Part shown: in pieces, positions 29,104 to 38,214 of the stretch | Layout: every line of letters begins with the position of its first letter | How positions within the stretch are numbered: the stretch's first letter is position 1 | Assembly (NCBI RefSeq): GCF_032229285.1 | Contig: NZ_CP135084.1 | Coordinates: 1,488,001 to 1,552,000 of the forward strand | From: Rheinheimera sp. MMS21-TC3 | GTDB lineage: Bacteria > Pseudomonadota > Gammaproteobacteria > Enterobacterales > Alteromonadaceae | Direction of reading: 5' to 3' | Length of the DNA stretch: 64,000 nucleotides | Notes under the pieces: generated by a model | Told to the model about the DNA's origin: nothing | Databases searched by the model: none | Seen by the model: only the letters and a program-made list of their open reading frames with translations | Position numbers and translations under genes: made by a program

Positions 29104-30363
29104 ATGAAACACTTTAAAAAGCTTACCTCGGCATTAGTTGTGCTAACGGTTATGGGTACTGCTGCATTACCAGCATACTCAGCTGTGCAACCAGATTTAG
29201 CTAAAATTGAAGAGCGTAAAGCACGTAAAACACAAATTGTAGGTGAGCGTACAGGTCGGCAACTTGTTAAAGCATTCGAGCTGTATAATGAAGAGAAGCT
29301 TGATGAAGCCATTGCTGTTTTACTTGACACTAAATCAAGTAGTGAGTTTGACTCCGCTACAGTAAATCGCTTTTTAGGTAATCTATATGCAGCAAAAGAT
29401 GAAAAGAAAGCTATTCATCATTTAACCTTAGCTGTAAAGCCAGATATCTTAGTGTTTAATGATCAAGCTGCGTCATTGCGATTATTAGCCGATTTGTTAA
29501 TGCAAGATAAACAGTTTCAAAAGGCGATTGATACTTATGAAAATTGGTTGAGGTTTACTGGAGAGCAAGTGTCAGATGTTTATATGCGCATTGCTAATGC
29601 CTATTATCTAATGGAACAGCACCCTAAAGTGCTTAGCCCAGCAGATGATGCGATTCGCTTTGCTGATAAACTGGCTCCAGGTCCTTATCAGTTAAAAATG
29701 GCCGCACTTTATGAAACAAAGCGCTATAAAGAGTTGATTACCGTTGTTGAAACTATGGTGGAGTTATTTCCTGAGAATAAACAGTTTTGGGTATACTTAG
29801 GTAACTTTTACACTTTGACAGAAGAGTATGATAAATCTTTATCTATTTTACACTTAGCTTACACTCAAGGTTACCTTGAAAAAGCGCCTGAAGTTAAAAT
29901 GTTAGCGCAAATGTATGTTAACAATAATATTCCTTTTAGCGCTGCTAAAGTGATGGAAGCGAATGTAAAAAGTGGGTTAATTAAGCGTGATAAAGATAGT
30001 TTAAGCTTTATTGCAACAAATTATCAAAACTCAAGAGAATTTTTAAAAGCTGCTGAGTATTATGGTGAAGTTGCAAAATTAGCAAATGATGCCGAGGCGT
30101 ATCGTCGTCAAGGCTCAGCTTATTTGTCTGTTCAGCGTTATAATGATGCCATTAAATCTTTTGATAAAGCCTTATCTATGAATGTTGATAAAGCAAGTAG
30201 TGTTTATATGAGTTTAGTAGATGCTTATTTCTATCAAAATAAATATAAAGAGGCTTACGCAGCATTAATGAGTGCTAAAAAAGATCCTAATATGTCACGT
30301 CAAGTACGTAGTTGGGAATCTTACATCAAAGATAAAGCAAAACAAAAAGGCATTAGTCTTTAA
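29104..30363 (+). CDS. Periplasmic TPR-repeat protein at the end of the TonB2 operon
   Basis: The product is 419 residues. A signal peptide (about 1-27) leads into at least five TPR-like helical repeats, the clearest being AEAYRRQGSAYLSVQRYNDAIKSFDKAL near the C-terminus. Vibrio TonB2 loci end with a similar gene. It is inferred to bind the TonB2 complex or cargo. It starts one base after the tonB stop, and a strong terminator directly follows, marking the operon end. Confidence 0.85.
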   Translation: MKHFKKLTSALVVLTVMGTAALPAYSAVQPDLAKIEERKARKTQIVGERTGRQLVKAFELYNEEKLDEAIAVLLDTKSSSEFDSATVNRFLGNLYAAKDEKKAIHHLTLAVKPDILVFNDQAASLRLLADLLMQDKQFQKAIDTYENWLRFTGEQVSDVYMRIANAYYLMEQHPKVLSPADDAIRFADKLAPGPYQLKMAALYETKRYKELITVVETMVELFPENKQFWVYLGNFYTLTEEYDKSLSILHLAYTQGYLEKAPEVKMLAQMYVNNNIPFSAAKVMEANVKSGLIKRDKDSLSFIATNYQNSREFLKAAEYYGEVAKLANDAEAYRRQGSAYLSVQRYNDAIKSFDKALSMNVDKASSVYMSLVDAYFYQNKYKEAYAALMSAKKDPNMSRQVRSWESYIKDKAKQKGISL

Positions 30364-30364
30364 T

Positions 30365-30395
30365 AAAAAAACCCCACTTAAGTGGGGTTTTTTTA
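30365..30395. terminator. Bidirectional terminator between the TonB2 operon and queC
   Basis: CCCCACTT/AAGTGGGG at 30372-30387, flanked by A-rich sequence on one side and T-rich on the other, forms a strong hairpin with U-tracts on both strands. It serves the TonB2 operon and probably the convergent queC. Confidence 0.92.
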
Positions 30396-30422
30396 TAGCC
30401 AATTTTTAAAGAGCATTTGGTT

Positions 30423-31082
30423 TTACTCTTCATAGGCTATAGGGTCAGTTACATTATTTAAATTAAAAGCTTCAAGGCGCTCAAGGCATGAGCCGCATTT
30501 ACCACAGGCTTTTTCTCTGCCGTTATAGCAGGTCCAAGTTTTACTATAATCTAACTTCATTTTTAAACCGTCAGCTAGGATGTCTATTTTAGTTTGCTTT
30601 AAATAAGGGCTAACGATAGAGATAGCTTCATCATTAGCAATTTGACAGACTTCATTCATCTTTTGCACAAACTCTGGCCGACAATCTGGATAAATAAAGT
30701 GATCACCTGAGTGAGCGCCATAAAAAACTTCAGCTGCACCAATTGATACCGCATAGCCTGTAGCTAAAGATAATAAAATCATATTTCTATTAGGTACGAC
30801 AGTTGATTTCATATTTTCAGCTGCATAATGACCTTCAGGAATGTCAAGATTATCTATTAGAGATGAGCCAGTAAGCAGTTGGTTAATAGCTGATATATCG
30901 ACGATTTTATGATGAATTGCTAATTCTTTACATACTTTATTAGCAAACTCTAACTCTTTAACATGCCGCTGACCGTAATTAAACGATAATGCATAAACTG
31001 TTTTTCCAGCTTGCAATGCCTTATGTAAAACAGTGTACGAATCCATACCACCGGAATAAATAACCACAACTTTGTTCGGCAT
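30423..31082 (-). CDS. queC: 7-cyano-7-deazaguanine synthase
   Basis: The product is 219 residues. It has the PP-loop [14 protein letters not shown] near the N-terminus, [23 protein letters not shown], and a C-terminal zinc site of four Cys ([15 protein letters not shown]). It converts 7-carboxy-7-deazaguanine to preQ0 with ATP and ammonia in queuosine synthesis. The start is taken at ATG 31082 ([12 protein letters not shown]), since homologues begin just before the PP-loop. It is divergent from queE, with 113 bp between. Confidence 0.94.
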   Translation of the reverse strand: MPNKVVVIYSGGMDSYTVLHKALQAGKTVYALSFNYGQRHVKELEFANKVCKELAIHHKIVDISAINQLLTGSSLIDNLDIPEGHYAAENMKSTVVPNRNMILLSLATGYAVSIGAAEVFYGAHSGDHFIYPDCRPEFVQKMNEVCQIANDEAISIVSPYLKQTKIDILADGLKMKLDYSKTWTCYNGREKACGKCGSCLERLEAFNLNNVTDPIAYEE

Positions 31083-31195
31083 AGCAGATTCTCTCTTGTA
31101 TAATGACTTTTTAAATACAGTTTGTGAACCAGAGTAACGGCTCATATGGCGCATTGTACTGTAATTAGACTAGTGGCTAAAGGGCTATTGATAGA

Positions 31196-31861
31196 GTGTA
31201 TAAGGTTAACGAGGTTTTTCAGACAATTCAGGGTGAGGGTAGTTATACCGGTATAGCTGCTATATTTATTCGTTTACAAGGCTGTCCGGTAGGCTGTAGT
31301 TGGTGTGATACTAAGCATACATGGACTATTAATCCTGAACTCTCATTACCAATAGTTCAGGTGGTTAGTAAGGCAGCCGAAAATGAATTTTGGGCTGAGC
31401 AAACCGCTGAGCAGTTACTGCAATTATTTATTGAGCAAGGTTATCTTGCTAAGCATGTTGTTATTACCGGAGGTGAGCCATGTATGTACGATTTAACACC
31501 TCTATGTCAGTTATTACATGCTAATGGCTATAGCACTCAAATTGAAACTAGTGGCACTTTTGTTATTAAAGCGCCAGCAGAAAGCTGGGTAACAGTATCG
31601 CCTAAAATAAATATGGGTGGTGGTTATAAAGTGCTGCAGAGTTGCTTAGATCGTGCAAATGAGATTAAACATCCAGTAGCGATGGAAAAGCATGTCGATG
31701 AATTAATTTTATTGCTTGCTGATACCGATATTAATAATAAACTTATTTACTTGCAGCCTATTAGCCAGCAACCTAGAGCTACAGCGTTAGCCATTGCCAT
31801 GTGTACTAAATATAATTGGCGCTTAAGTGTACAAGTGCATAAGTATTTAGGTATCAGTTGA
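31196..31861 (+). CDS. queE: 7-carboxy-7-deazaguanine synthase (radical SAM)
   Basis: The product is 221 residues. The N-terminus FQTIQGEGSYTG is followed by the radical-SAM cysteines in CPVGCSWCD (CxxxCxxC), then ITGGEPCMYDL and an SPKINMGG motif. It makes 7-carboxy-7-deazaguanine in queuosine synthesis. GTG at 31196 is the only start that keeps the conserved N-terminus; the ribosome-binding site is weak. It is divergent from queC, so the two pathway genes may share a control region. Confidence 0.93.
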   Translation: MYKVNEVFQTIQGEGSYTGIAAIFIRLQGCPVGCSWCDTKHTWTINPELSLPIVQVVSKAAENEFWAEQTAEQLLQLFIEQGYLAKHVVITGGEPCMYDLTPLCQLLHANGYSTQIETSGTFVIKAPAESWVTVSPKINMGGGYKVLQSCLDRANEIKHPVAMEKHVDELILLLADTDINNKLIYLQPISQQPRATALAIAMCTKYNWRLSVQVHKYLGIS

Positions 31862-31888
31862 TTTTATTGGCTGAAGTTGTTTAGTTTA

Positions 31889-31928
31889 ATTAGCCCAACC
31901 TAAGTAGAAGTTCAGTTGGGCTATTTAA
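31889..31928. terminator. Hairpin between queE and the DUF2069 gene
   Basis: TAGCCCAAC at 31891-31899 pairs with GTTGGGCTA at 31915-31923, around a 15-nt loop. The tail (TTTAATT) is only moderately T-rich. It sits between convergent genes and probably serves both. Confidence 0.6.
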
Positions 31929-31932
31929 TTAA

Positions 31933-32352
31933 CTATTTACGCGGATCATCTTTTATTTTTGGAATTTTAAGCCCTAACTCTTTACCTCTTTCGCGGGCAA
32001 AATAGGTGCATCCAACAAACATAACACTGGCTAAAGTTAATTCTATTATTGCTAGTATAAATTTAGCGCCATCAGCTACCCATAGATTAGTTAAACTATG
32101 TATAAAGTAAATCATTACTATAAAGTTGGCCCATGCCATAGTGTAGGCGTGAGCTTTAATAATGCCCCATAAAGGGAGCCATAATGGTAACCACATTAGT
32201 GCCAGCAAAACATAACGGTTGCCTAGCTCTGGAGGCGATAGCCATAAAATCCATAAGGGCTGTAAAAGCCAAAGCCCAAAAAAACCGATACGGCCTAACA
32301 GAAGATATAAAGCTGTTCGTGGAGCCATTGTAGGCATGCCTGAGACTGTCAT
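31933..32352 (-). CDS. DUF2069 family membrane protein
   Basis: The product is up to 139 residues with four predicted helices. WILWLSPPELGNRYVLLALMWLPLWLPLWGIIKAHAYTMAWANF and the later YFIHSLTNLWV match DUF2069. The role is unknown. It follows the wrbA-like gene by 15 bp on the same strand, which is a common arrangement near bepA/yfgD in related genomes. The start is uncertain: ATGs at codons 1, 6 and 9 all lack a convincing ribosome-binding site. Confidence 0.75.
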   Translation of the reverse strand: MTVSGMPTMAPRTALYLLLGRIGFFGLWLLQPLWILWLSPPELGNRYVLLALMWLPLWLPLWGIIKAHAYTMAWANFIVMIYFIHSLTNLWVADGAKFILAIIELTLASVMFVGCTYFARERGKELGLKIPKIKDDPRK

Positions 32353-32367
32353 AGTAAATTTATTACC

Positions 32368-32940
32368 TTATTTATGTTTAAGTGCAGTACTAAGTTTGGC
32401 TAAGCGTTGGCCAAAGGCAATGGCTAAGCGTTGCTCTTCAATACTTAACTTTGGATCAGCATGATGACCACTGACATGGCTAGGGCCATATGGGGTTCCT
32501 CCTGTTTTTGTTTGGTGCAACTCAGGTTCACTATAGGGTATACCGGTTAAAAGCATGCCATGATGTAGTAGAGGTAAGCTCATAGTTAGCAAGGTGCTTT
32601 CGTTGCCGCCATGCATACTACCTGACGAAGTAAATACCCCGGCAGGTTTATCGATTAAAGCGCCTTTTAGCCAAAGGCTAGTAGTACTATCCCAAAAAGC
32701 TTTAGCGTCAGCGACCATATTACCAAACCGAACTGGGCTGCCAAAAGCTAAGCCATCACACTGTACTAGTTCTGTCATATCGACTACGGGGTGTTTGCAT
32801 TGATGTTGTTGCTCAAGTGAGGGGATACATCTAATAATAGCTTCTGCATCTGCTTTATGTACGCCTATAGCAATTTTCTCTGCTAACGCCTGTACTGCAC
32901 CGTGGCGAGAATAATATAAAATTAATACCTGAGGTGTCAT
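32368..32940 (-). CDS. wrbA: WrbA-family NAD(P)H:quinone oxidoreductase
   Basis: The product is 190 residues with a flavodoxin-like fold. The FMN loop is YYSRHGAVQALAEKIA, and GLAFGSPVRFGNM and the SSGSMHGGNESTLLTM segment are typical of WrbA (type IV NQO). It reduces quinones by two electrons in the cytoplasm. Its start overlaps the end of the arsC-like gene by 4 bp, so the two are co-translated. The exact substrate, and whether it is orthologous to E. coli wrbA, are uncertain. Confidence 0.88.
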   Translation of the reverse strand: MTPQVLILYYSRHGAVQALAEKIAIGVHKADAEAIIRCIPSLEQQHQCKHPVVDMTELVQCDGLAFGSPVRFGNMVADAKAFWDSTTSLWLKGALIDKPAGVFTSSGSMHGGNESTLLTMSLPLLHHGMLLTGIPYSEPELHQTKTGGTPYGPSHVSGHHADPKLSIEEQRLAIAFGQRLAKLSTALKHK

Positions 32941-33284
32941 GCTATTAAATTCAATACATTAGTTGTTGGGCGACCAATTACTGCTTTATCTCCATCGATA
33001 ACAATGGGCCGTTCAATTAATTTTGGATTTGCAACCATTGCAGCAATTAGTTCGGCTTCTGATAAAGTTGTATCAGCTAGACCTAATTCAAGATATTCAG
33101 GTTCTTTACTACGTAATAATTGTCTAGCGCTGATCCCTAGTTTGCTAATAATACTTTTCAATTCATCCGCGCTTGGTGGAGTTTTAAGATACTCTACTAC
33201 TTCAACATCTTGTTTATAATCATTAATTAACTCTAAAACTTCACGGCTTTTAGAGCAACGAGGGTTATGATAAATAGTTAGCAT
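32937..33284 (-). CDS. ArsC-family reductase (YfgD-like)
   Basis: The product is 115 residues with a thioredoxin-like fold. The catalytic Cys10 lies in HNPRCSKSREVL, followed by a KTPPSADELK segment and RPIVIDGDKAVIGRP near the end. This is the glutaredoxin-coupled arsenate reductase pattern. E. coli YfgD lies next to bepA, as here, and its true substrate is not firmly known. No arsR or arsB is adjacent, so it is probably not part of an arsenic operon. Confidence 0.88.
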   Translation of the reverse strand: MLTIYHNPRCSKSREVLELINDYKQDVEVVEYLKTPPSADELKSIISKLGISARQLLRSKEPEYLELGLADTTLSEAELIAAMVANPKLIERPIVIDGDKAVIGRPTTNVLNLIA

Positions 33285-33321
33285 TAGGGTATTCCTATTT
33301 CTTTAATGGTAATTTATAGCC

Positions 33322-34770
33322 TTACATGCGTTGTAAACGGCTGAACTCGGCTTGTAACTGTTTCTTTTTGGCTTCTAGGCGCCGAGCCTCTAGTTTTTCT
33401 TCTGGTTGTAAATAGTTTATGGCTTCATCTATATTATCAATTGCTTTGGGATAGTTGGCTAATTGATAACTTAAATCGGCTTGAGCTTCATAAAAACGAG
33501 GGAGATCTTCCATGGCTTCATAAGCATCAGCTAACATACTATAAGCTAATATATTATCTTCTTTATAAAATAATAGGCTTTTAAGCAAATGGATGGCTAA
33601 ACGATATGCTTTGGCACTTAATGCTGCATTAGCATAGTTGAGCGTGACGACTTGATTATTTGGTCTTAATAGATATTGTTGCTCTAGCATATCTAAACTT
33701 TGTTGATGTTCACCTTGTGCAATTAAGATGTCAGTGTAGACATCGATATAATACAGGTTGTGCTTGTCATCTTGCAGTAATTTTTCAATAATTGTTTTAG
33801 ATTCAGTTAATTTTTTATTATCTAACAAAGCGATGGCTAGGCCATATTGATTAGCTTTGGTGTTACCACCAGGTTGTGCCAGTTTTTTTAGAAAGGCATC
33901 TTCGCTGTGTTGTTTTTCATACTGATAACGAGCAAGTACCCGAGCTTTTATTAAACTAAAATCTTGGCTATCAGGTATAAAGCGCTTAGTAAATTGTTCG
34001 GCACGTAATCGTGTATCACTGACACGACTTTGCGATAAGGGGTGAGTACGTAAAAAAGCTAATTGTTGATTAATAAAGCGGCTTTGTTCAGTCAGTTTAC
34101 GAAAGAACTCTGGAACAGCATAAGGATCAAAGCCGGCTTCTGCCATTATTTGCATGCCAATTCGATCTGCTTCTTGCTCATTACTACGGGTAAAGTTAAT
34201 GGCGCTTTGTTGTGAGGCACCTTGAGTCGCCATCATAGCGGCCATACCGGCTTCAGGATCTACAGTTGCTAATACAATAGCTGCTAGCATACCTGCTAAA
34301 GTTAAGGGCGCTTGTTGGCTTCTAGCTTCAATAAAGCGCGCAATATGACGTTGCGTAACGTGAGCAATTTCATGGCCTATAACTGATGCAAATTCGCTTT
34401 CACTATCGGCAATGGCTAGAGTGCCGGTATGGGACGCAATATTACCGCCTAGCGTTGCAAAGGCATTAATATTTTTATCACGGACCCAATAAAACTTAAA
34501 AGGGAATTTAACATCATTGGCTCGAGCAACCATACGATTACCCAAGGCGTTAATATATTCATCCATTAGAGGATCGTACACCATAGGTAGACTGCCACGG
34601 GTTTGCCGCATCATTACATCGCCAAGCTGCTTTTCTTTCTCAGGTGTAAGCACGCTAAAAGCATTACCACCAAGATCAGGTAAGCTTGAATAGCCATGCA
34701 CTGTTGCGCTAAAACAACTGATTGCTATCAAACAAAGAAATATAGGTTTGAATACTACTATTAATTTCAT
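33322..34770 (-). CDS. bepA: Beta-barrel assembly-enhancing protease
   Basis: The product is 482 residues. A signal peptide (about 1-26) is followed by an M48 metallopeptidase domain with HEIAH at 133-137 and the downstream zinc ligand in NEQEADRIG. A C-terminal TPR domain (about 290-470) completes the BepA (YfgC) layout. It is a periplasmic protease-chaperone that helps LptD and other outer-membrane proteins mature or degrades failed ones. It lies 37 bp before the arsC-like gene, and perM is divergent. Confidence 0.95.
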   Translation of the reverse strand: MKLIVVFKPIFLCLIAISCFSATVHGYSSLPDLGGNAFSVLTPEKEKQLGDVMMRQTRGSLPMVYDPLMDEYINALGNRMVARANDVKFPFKFYWVRDKNINAFATLGGNIASHTGTLAIADSESEFASVIGHEIAHVTQRHIARFIEARSQQAPLTLAGMLAAIVLATVDPEAGMAAMMATQGASQQSAINFTRSNEQEADRIGMQIMAEAGFDPYAVPEFFRKLTEQSRFINQQLAFLRTHPLSQSRVSDTRLRAEQFTKRFIPDSQDFSLIKARVLARYQYEKQHSEDAFLKKLAQPGGNTKANQYGLAIALLDNKKLTESKTIIEKLLQDDKHNLYYIDVYTDILIAQGEHQQSLDMLEQQYLLRPNNQVVTLNYANAALSAKAYRLAIHLLKSLLFYKEDNILAYSMLADAYEAMEDLPRFYEAQADLSYQLANYPKAIDNIDEAINYLQPEEKLEARRLEAKKKQLQAEFSRLQRM

Positions 34771-34931
34771 GAGTAATTTCTATGCCGTTCCAGTGTGGAG
34801 TCATGAGTATTAGTTGCAGACTAAGGCAAATGTTTTTGCTATTAGTTCCATAGACTGTGTCATGCTAATCTAGCATAAATTTTTAGCAGACAGGCACTAA
34901 AGCACTAATTTTTATCGTATCTTGGGTATAC

Positions 34932-34961
34932 TTGGCTTACTTAGTAAGCATTTATTATAAT
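34932..34961 (+). promoter_or_regulatory. Promoter candidate for perM
   Basis: TTGGCT at 34932-34937 and TATAAT at 34956-34961 are 18 bp apart, 24 bp before the ATG of perM, and GTGGAG provides the ribosome-binding site. The rest of the 215-bp divergent region must hold the bepA promoter, which I could not identify. Confidence 0.55.
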
Positions 34962-34985
34962 ATCTATCGGCGTGGAGCATAAAAT

Positions 34986-36065
34986 ATGCTGGATTGGTTA
35001 AGAAAATGGTACACAAATAAATTTTCAGATCCACAAGTGGTGACCTTATTTTTATTATTATTAATAGTATTTTTAGCTATTTACTGGTTAAGTGGTATTT
35101 TAGCACCAGTCTTGGTAGCCATTGCTTTTGCCTATTTGTTGGAATGGCCGGTTGTTAAGTTACAACGTTTGGGTTTGTCTCGTACTATCAGCACTATAGC
35201 CGTTGTTGCAACTTTTGTTGGTATTGCTTGTTTAATTTTAATGTGGATTATTCCGTTAGTTTGGTATCAAGGCCGAAATCTATTACGAGATTTTCCGCAG
35301 ATGATGGCACAAAGTAAAGCCTACTTATTAGAATTACCTGCAAGCTTTCCTGAGATGGTAAGTACTGATCAAATTAATGTCATTATGCATTCGGTAGATG
35401 AACGTTTAATGGCATTTGGCCAAAGCATGTTGTCATATTCGCTGGCATCTATAGTTGATTTAGTGGCATTACTAATTTATTTAGTTTTAGTGCCATTAAT
35501 GGTATTTTTTATGCTAAAAGATAAAGCAACATTAACAACTAGCTTTGTTCAATTACTGCCTAATGAGCGCAAGCTAATTAGTCAAGTTTGGCAAGAGATG
35601 AACTTACAGATCATGAATTATATTCGCGGTAAAATGCTAGAGTTACTGATTGTAGGGGCTGCTAGTTATACTGTATTTGCATTGTTTGGTTTAAATTATC
35701 CATTGTTACTGGGTGTACTTGTTGGTTTGTCTGTATTAATTCCTTATATTGGTGCTGCTGTTGTTACCTTGCCTGTTGCTTTAGTTGCCCTATTTCAGTG
35801 GGGGTTAACGCCTGAGTTTGGTTATTTAATGTTAGCTTACGGTATTGTTCAAGCATTAGATGGTAATTTATTAGTACCGCTATTGTTTTCTGAAGCTGTT
35901 GATTTAAATCCCGTCTTTATTATTGTTGCAGTATTACTCTTTGGTGGACTGTTTGGTTTCTGGGGAATTTTCTTTGCTATCCCATTAGCTTCATTAGTAA
36001 AAGCAACTGTTAATGCTTGGTCAACACGAGTGCATAGTGGGGATGATGTGGCCTCAATAAAGTAA
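34986..36065 (+). CDS. perM: AI-2E family transporter / PerM-type permease
   Basis: The product is 359 residues with about seven membrane helices: a first pair, a central periplasmic stretch, then LVLVPLMVFFMLKDK and a C-terminal cluster including NYPLLLGVLVGLSVLIPYIGA and FGFWGIFFAIPLASLVKA. This is the PF01594 family. E. coli perM (YfgO) also neighbours bepA. Substrate is unknown; TqsA relatives move AI-2, but others act in sodium/proton exchange. Confidence 0.9.
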   Translation: MLDWLRKWYTNKFSDPQVVTLFLLLLIVFLAIYWLSGILAPVLVAIAFAYLLEWPVVKLQRLGLSRTISTIAVVATFVGIACLILMWIIPLVWYQGRNLLRDFPQMMAQSKAYLLELPASFPEMVSTDQINVIMHSVDERLMAFGQSMLSYSLASIVDLVALLIYLVLVPLMVFFMLKDKATLTTSFVQLLPNERKLISQVWQEMNLQIMNYIRGKMLELLIVGAASYTVFALFGLNYPLLLGVLVGLSVLIPYIGAAVVTLPVALVALFQWGLTPEFGYLMLAYGIVQALDGNLLVPLLFSEAVDLNPVFIIVAVLLFGGLFGFWGIFFAIPLASLVKATVNAWSTRVHSGDDVASIK

Positions 36066-36071
36066 TAATTA

Positions 36072-36103
36072 GCCCCAGGACTGATATAGCATAGTACTGG
36101 GGC
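36072..36103. terminator. Hairpin between convergent perM and bcp
   Basis: GCCCCAG at 36072-36078 pairs with CTGGGGC at 36097-36103 around an 18-nt loop. There is no clear T-tract. Directly after it, a run of CTAGCTAGCTAACTAGCTA is itself self-complementary, overlapping the bcp stop. Confidence 0.5.
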
Positions 36104-36111
36104 CTAGCTAG

Positions 36112-36579
36112 CTAACTAGCTAAGTAATCTAAAATAACTTGATGGTGCTCTTTGGTTTTAAATTTATTAAATACTTGTTCTATCGTACCGTCTTGGCTAA
36201 TTAAAAAGCTAATTCGATGAATACCATCATAAACTTTACCCATAAACTTTTTCTCACCCCAAACGCCATAGGCTTCTGCGACGGCATGATTTTCATCCGA
36301 CAATAGTGTGAAATTTAACTCATCACGTTTAGCAAACTTAGCTAAGCGCTCAGCAGAGTCAGGGCTAATACCAACTGGTGCAACATTAAACTGTTGCAAA
36401 TCTTGCAAATGATCGCGCAAAGCTTTGGCTTGAACGGTACAGCCTGGGGTCATTGCTTTGGGATAAAAATATACTAAAACTCGCTGTTTAGTGAGCAGCT
36501 CTGATAGCTGTACTTGTTGCTGTTGCTGATTGGTTAAACAAAAATCAAAAGCTTTACTGCCTACTGTTAATGGTGACAT
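36112..36579 (-). CDS. bcp: Thioredoxin-dependent peroxiredoxin (BCP)
   Basis: The product is 155 residues. The peroxidatic Cys47 lies in YFYPKAMTPGCTVQAKALRD, and Thr44 is present. E. coli Bcp has a second Cys five residues on; here that position is not Cys, so a one-Cys or distant-Cys mechanism is expected. It reduces peroxides using thioredoxin. ATG at 36579 is chosen since AGGAG precedes it by five bases; a GTG two codons earlier is less likely. It lies 11 bp after gcvR. Confidence 0.93.
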   Translation of the reverse strand: MSPLTVGSKAFDFCLTNQQQQQVQLSELLTKQRVLVYFYPKAMTPGCTVQAKALRDHLQDLQQFNVAPVGISPDSAERLAKFAKRDELNFTLLSDENHAVAEAYGVWGEKKFMGKVYDGIHRISFLISQDGTIEQVFNKFKTKEHHQVILDYLAS

Positions 36580-36590
36580 TATCACTCCTA

Positions 36591-37118
36591 TTAAGTTTGT
36601 GCCTGGACTGTGCCAATTAGGCTCATCTGTTCAAGTAGTGCTATTAAATCTGTAATAATGTTTTCAGCTGGTTCTGTTGTTGGTAATTCTAGGGTCATAA
36701 TAGTATGAGTTTTTTCTGTTGCGCTATCGTTATCAACTCGAACTGATGATTGTAATGAGCCAATATAAACCTCTCGACTGGCTAAAAATCCGGTTATAGC
36801 GCCTAAAGTACCTACTTTATTTGGTCCGCTATAATCGAGAATATAATATGCTGCCACAGCTTTATTTTGATGAGCACTGGTACGTTTAGTCATAGTAGTT
36901 AACTCAAGCTCAAGTCCTAAATTGGGTAAAAGGTGCTCAACTCGGTTTATACCACTTGTTTCACCAGATATAAGCAAAATAAACGTAAACTCGGCACCAA
37001 AGATGGCCATGCGGCTATCGATAATATTACATTGACAATCTGTGACTAAGCGGGCAATTTTACTGACTATACCGGTACGGTCAGCGCCAATAGCGGTAAC
37101 AACTAATTGTTGTGGCAT
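36591..37118 (-). CDS. gcvR: Glycine cleavage system transcriptional repressor
   Basis: The product is 175 residues with two ACT domains: VVTAIGADRTGIVSKIARLVTDCQCNI at about 6-32 and a second at about 93-170, starting near DYSGPNKVGTLGAI. In E. coli GcvR binds GcvA and represses gcv when glycine is low. The gcvR-bcp pairing and divergent dapA match E. coli. No gcv genes or gcvA are in this window. Confidence 0.9.
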   Translation of the reverse strand: MPQQLVVTAIGADRTGIVSKIARLVTDCQCNIIDSRMAIFGAEFTFILLISGETSGINRVEHLLPNLGLELELTTMTKRTSAHQNKAVAAYYILDYSGPNKVGTLGAITGFLASREVYIGSLQSSVRVDNDSATEKTHTIMTLELPTTEPAENIITDLIALLEQMSLIGTVQAQT

Positions 37119-37305
37119 GATAATAAAAACCTTTGCGACAAACTGAAAAATAAACAGAGAAAATAGCTGGCAACAAGTGTAACATAGGCCAATAAAATTT
37201 CATCTGTTTCTATCATATTGAGATATCCATGTTTGCATTCTTGTGTTTACGGCAGTGTCTCTTTACCATAGTTAACATGTTATAAATATAAGGGCTACAA
37301 CGAGT

Positions 37306-38214
37306 ATGTTTAAGGGCAGTTGGGTTGCATTAGTCACCCCTATGGATCAGCAGGGAAATATTGACTACATTAGTTTAGAACAATTAGTCAGTTTTCATTT
37401 AGAAAATGATACTGACGGTTTAGTGATTATGGGCACTACCGGCGAAGCTTCAACTATTGCGTTTGCTGATCAGCTAAAGGTAATAGATAAGGTTTGTCAG
37501 CAAGTAAAAGGCAAAATTCCGGTTATCGCTGGTAATGGTTCTAATTCAACCTCTGATGCCATAGAACGTACTAAAGCACTTGATAAGTTAGCTATAGATG
37601 GTTTTTTAACGGTGACGCCGTTTTATAATAAACCAATGCAGCATGGTATGGTTTTGCATTTTAATGCTATAGCAGCAGTAACAGATAAGCCTATATTACT
37701 TTATAATGTCCCAGGTCGTACTGGCATTGATTTGCAAGCGCAAACCGTAGCAACTTTATCTAAGACTACAAACATTGTTGGTATTAAAGAAGCAACCGGT
37801 TCAATCAACCGTTTAGTTGAGTTAAAATCGTTATGCTCTAATGATTTTGCCTTGTTATCTGGCGATGATGAGACTTCTGCTGAGTTTATGCTTCAGGGCG
37901 GGCATGGTGTTATTTCTGTTACGGCGAATATTGCTCCGAAACAAATGGCCAAGTTGTGCCAACTTGCAACAACTAATCAGGCTGATGCAGCCTATGCTTT
38001 AGATAAAACCTTACAAGGATTGCACCGGCAATTATTTATTGAAGCGAACCCGATCCCAACCAAGTGGGCATTGCATAAAATGGGACTGATTCATTCTGAT
38101 ATGCTGCGATTACCGTTAACGCCTCTTGAACCAATTCATGCTGCTGTTATCGAACAAGCATTAAATCTAGCTGATATTCAACTAGAGCACCTTATTAACA
38201 CCAGGAGTAGTTAA
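37306..38214 (+). CDS. dapA: 4-hydroxy-tetrahydrodipicolinate synthase
   Basis: The product is 302 residues. It has GTTGEAST at about 43-50, YNVPGRTG near 133-140 and Lys161 in GIKEATGS, the Schiff-base lysine. It condenses pyruvate with aspartate semialdehyde in lysine/diaminopimelate synthesis. The reading frame ends directly against bamC. It has a C-terminal tail slightly longer than E. coli DapA (292). Confidence 0.97.
   Translation: MFKGSWVALVTPMDQQGNIDYISLEQLVSFHLENDTDGLVIMGTTGEASTIAFADQLKVIDKVCQQVKGKIPVIAGNGSNSTSDAIERTKALDKLAIDGFLTVTPFYNKPMQHGMVLHFNAIAAVTDKPILLYNVPGRTGIDLQAQTVATLSKTTNIVGIKEATGSINRLVELKSLCSNDFALLSGDDETSAEFMLQGGHGVISVTANIAPKQMAKLCQLATTNQADAAYALDKTLQGLHRQLFIEANPIPTKWALHKMGLIHSDMLRLPLTPLEPIHAAVIEQALNLADIQLEHLINTRSS

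Noticed and set aside
32937..33284. Arsenic-resistance operon
   Set aside because: The ArsC-like reductase has no arsR, arsB or arsenite-related neighbour and matches the YfgD position next to bepA.
36103..36121. CTAGCTAGCTAACTAGCTA run near the bcp stop
   Set aside because: Self-complementary but short and low complexity; it overlaps coding sequence and shows no sign of being a mobile-element end.
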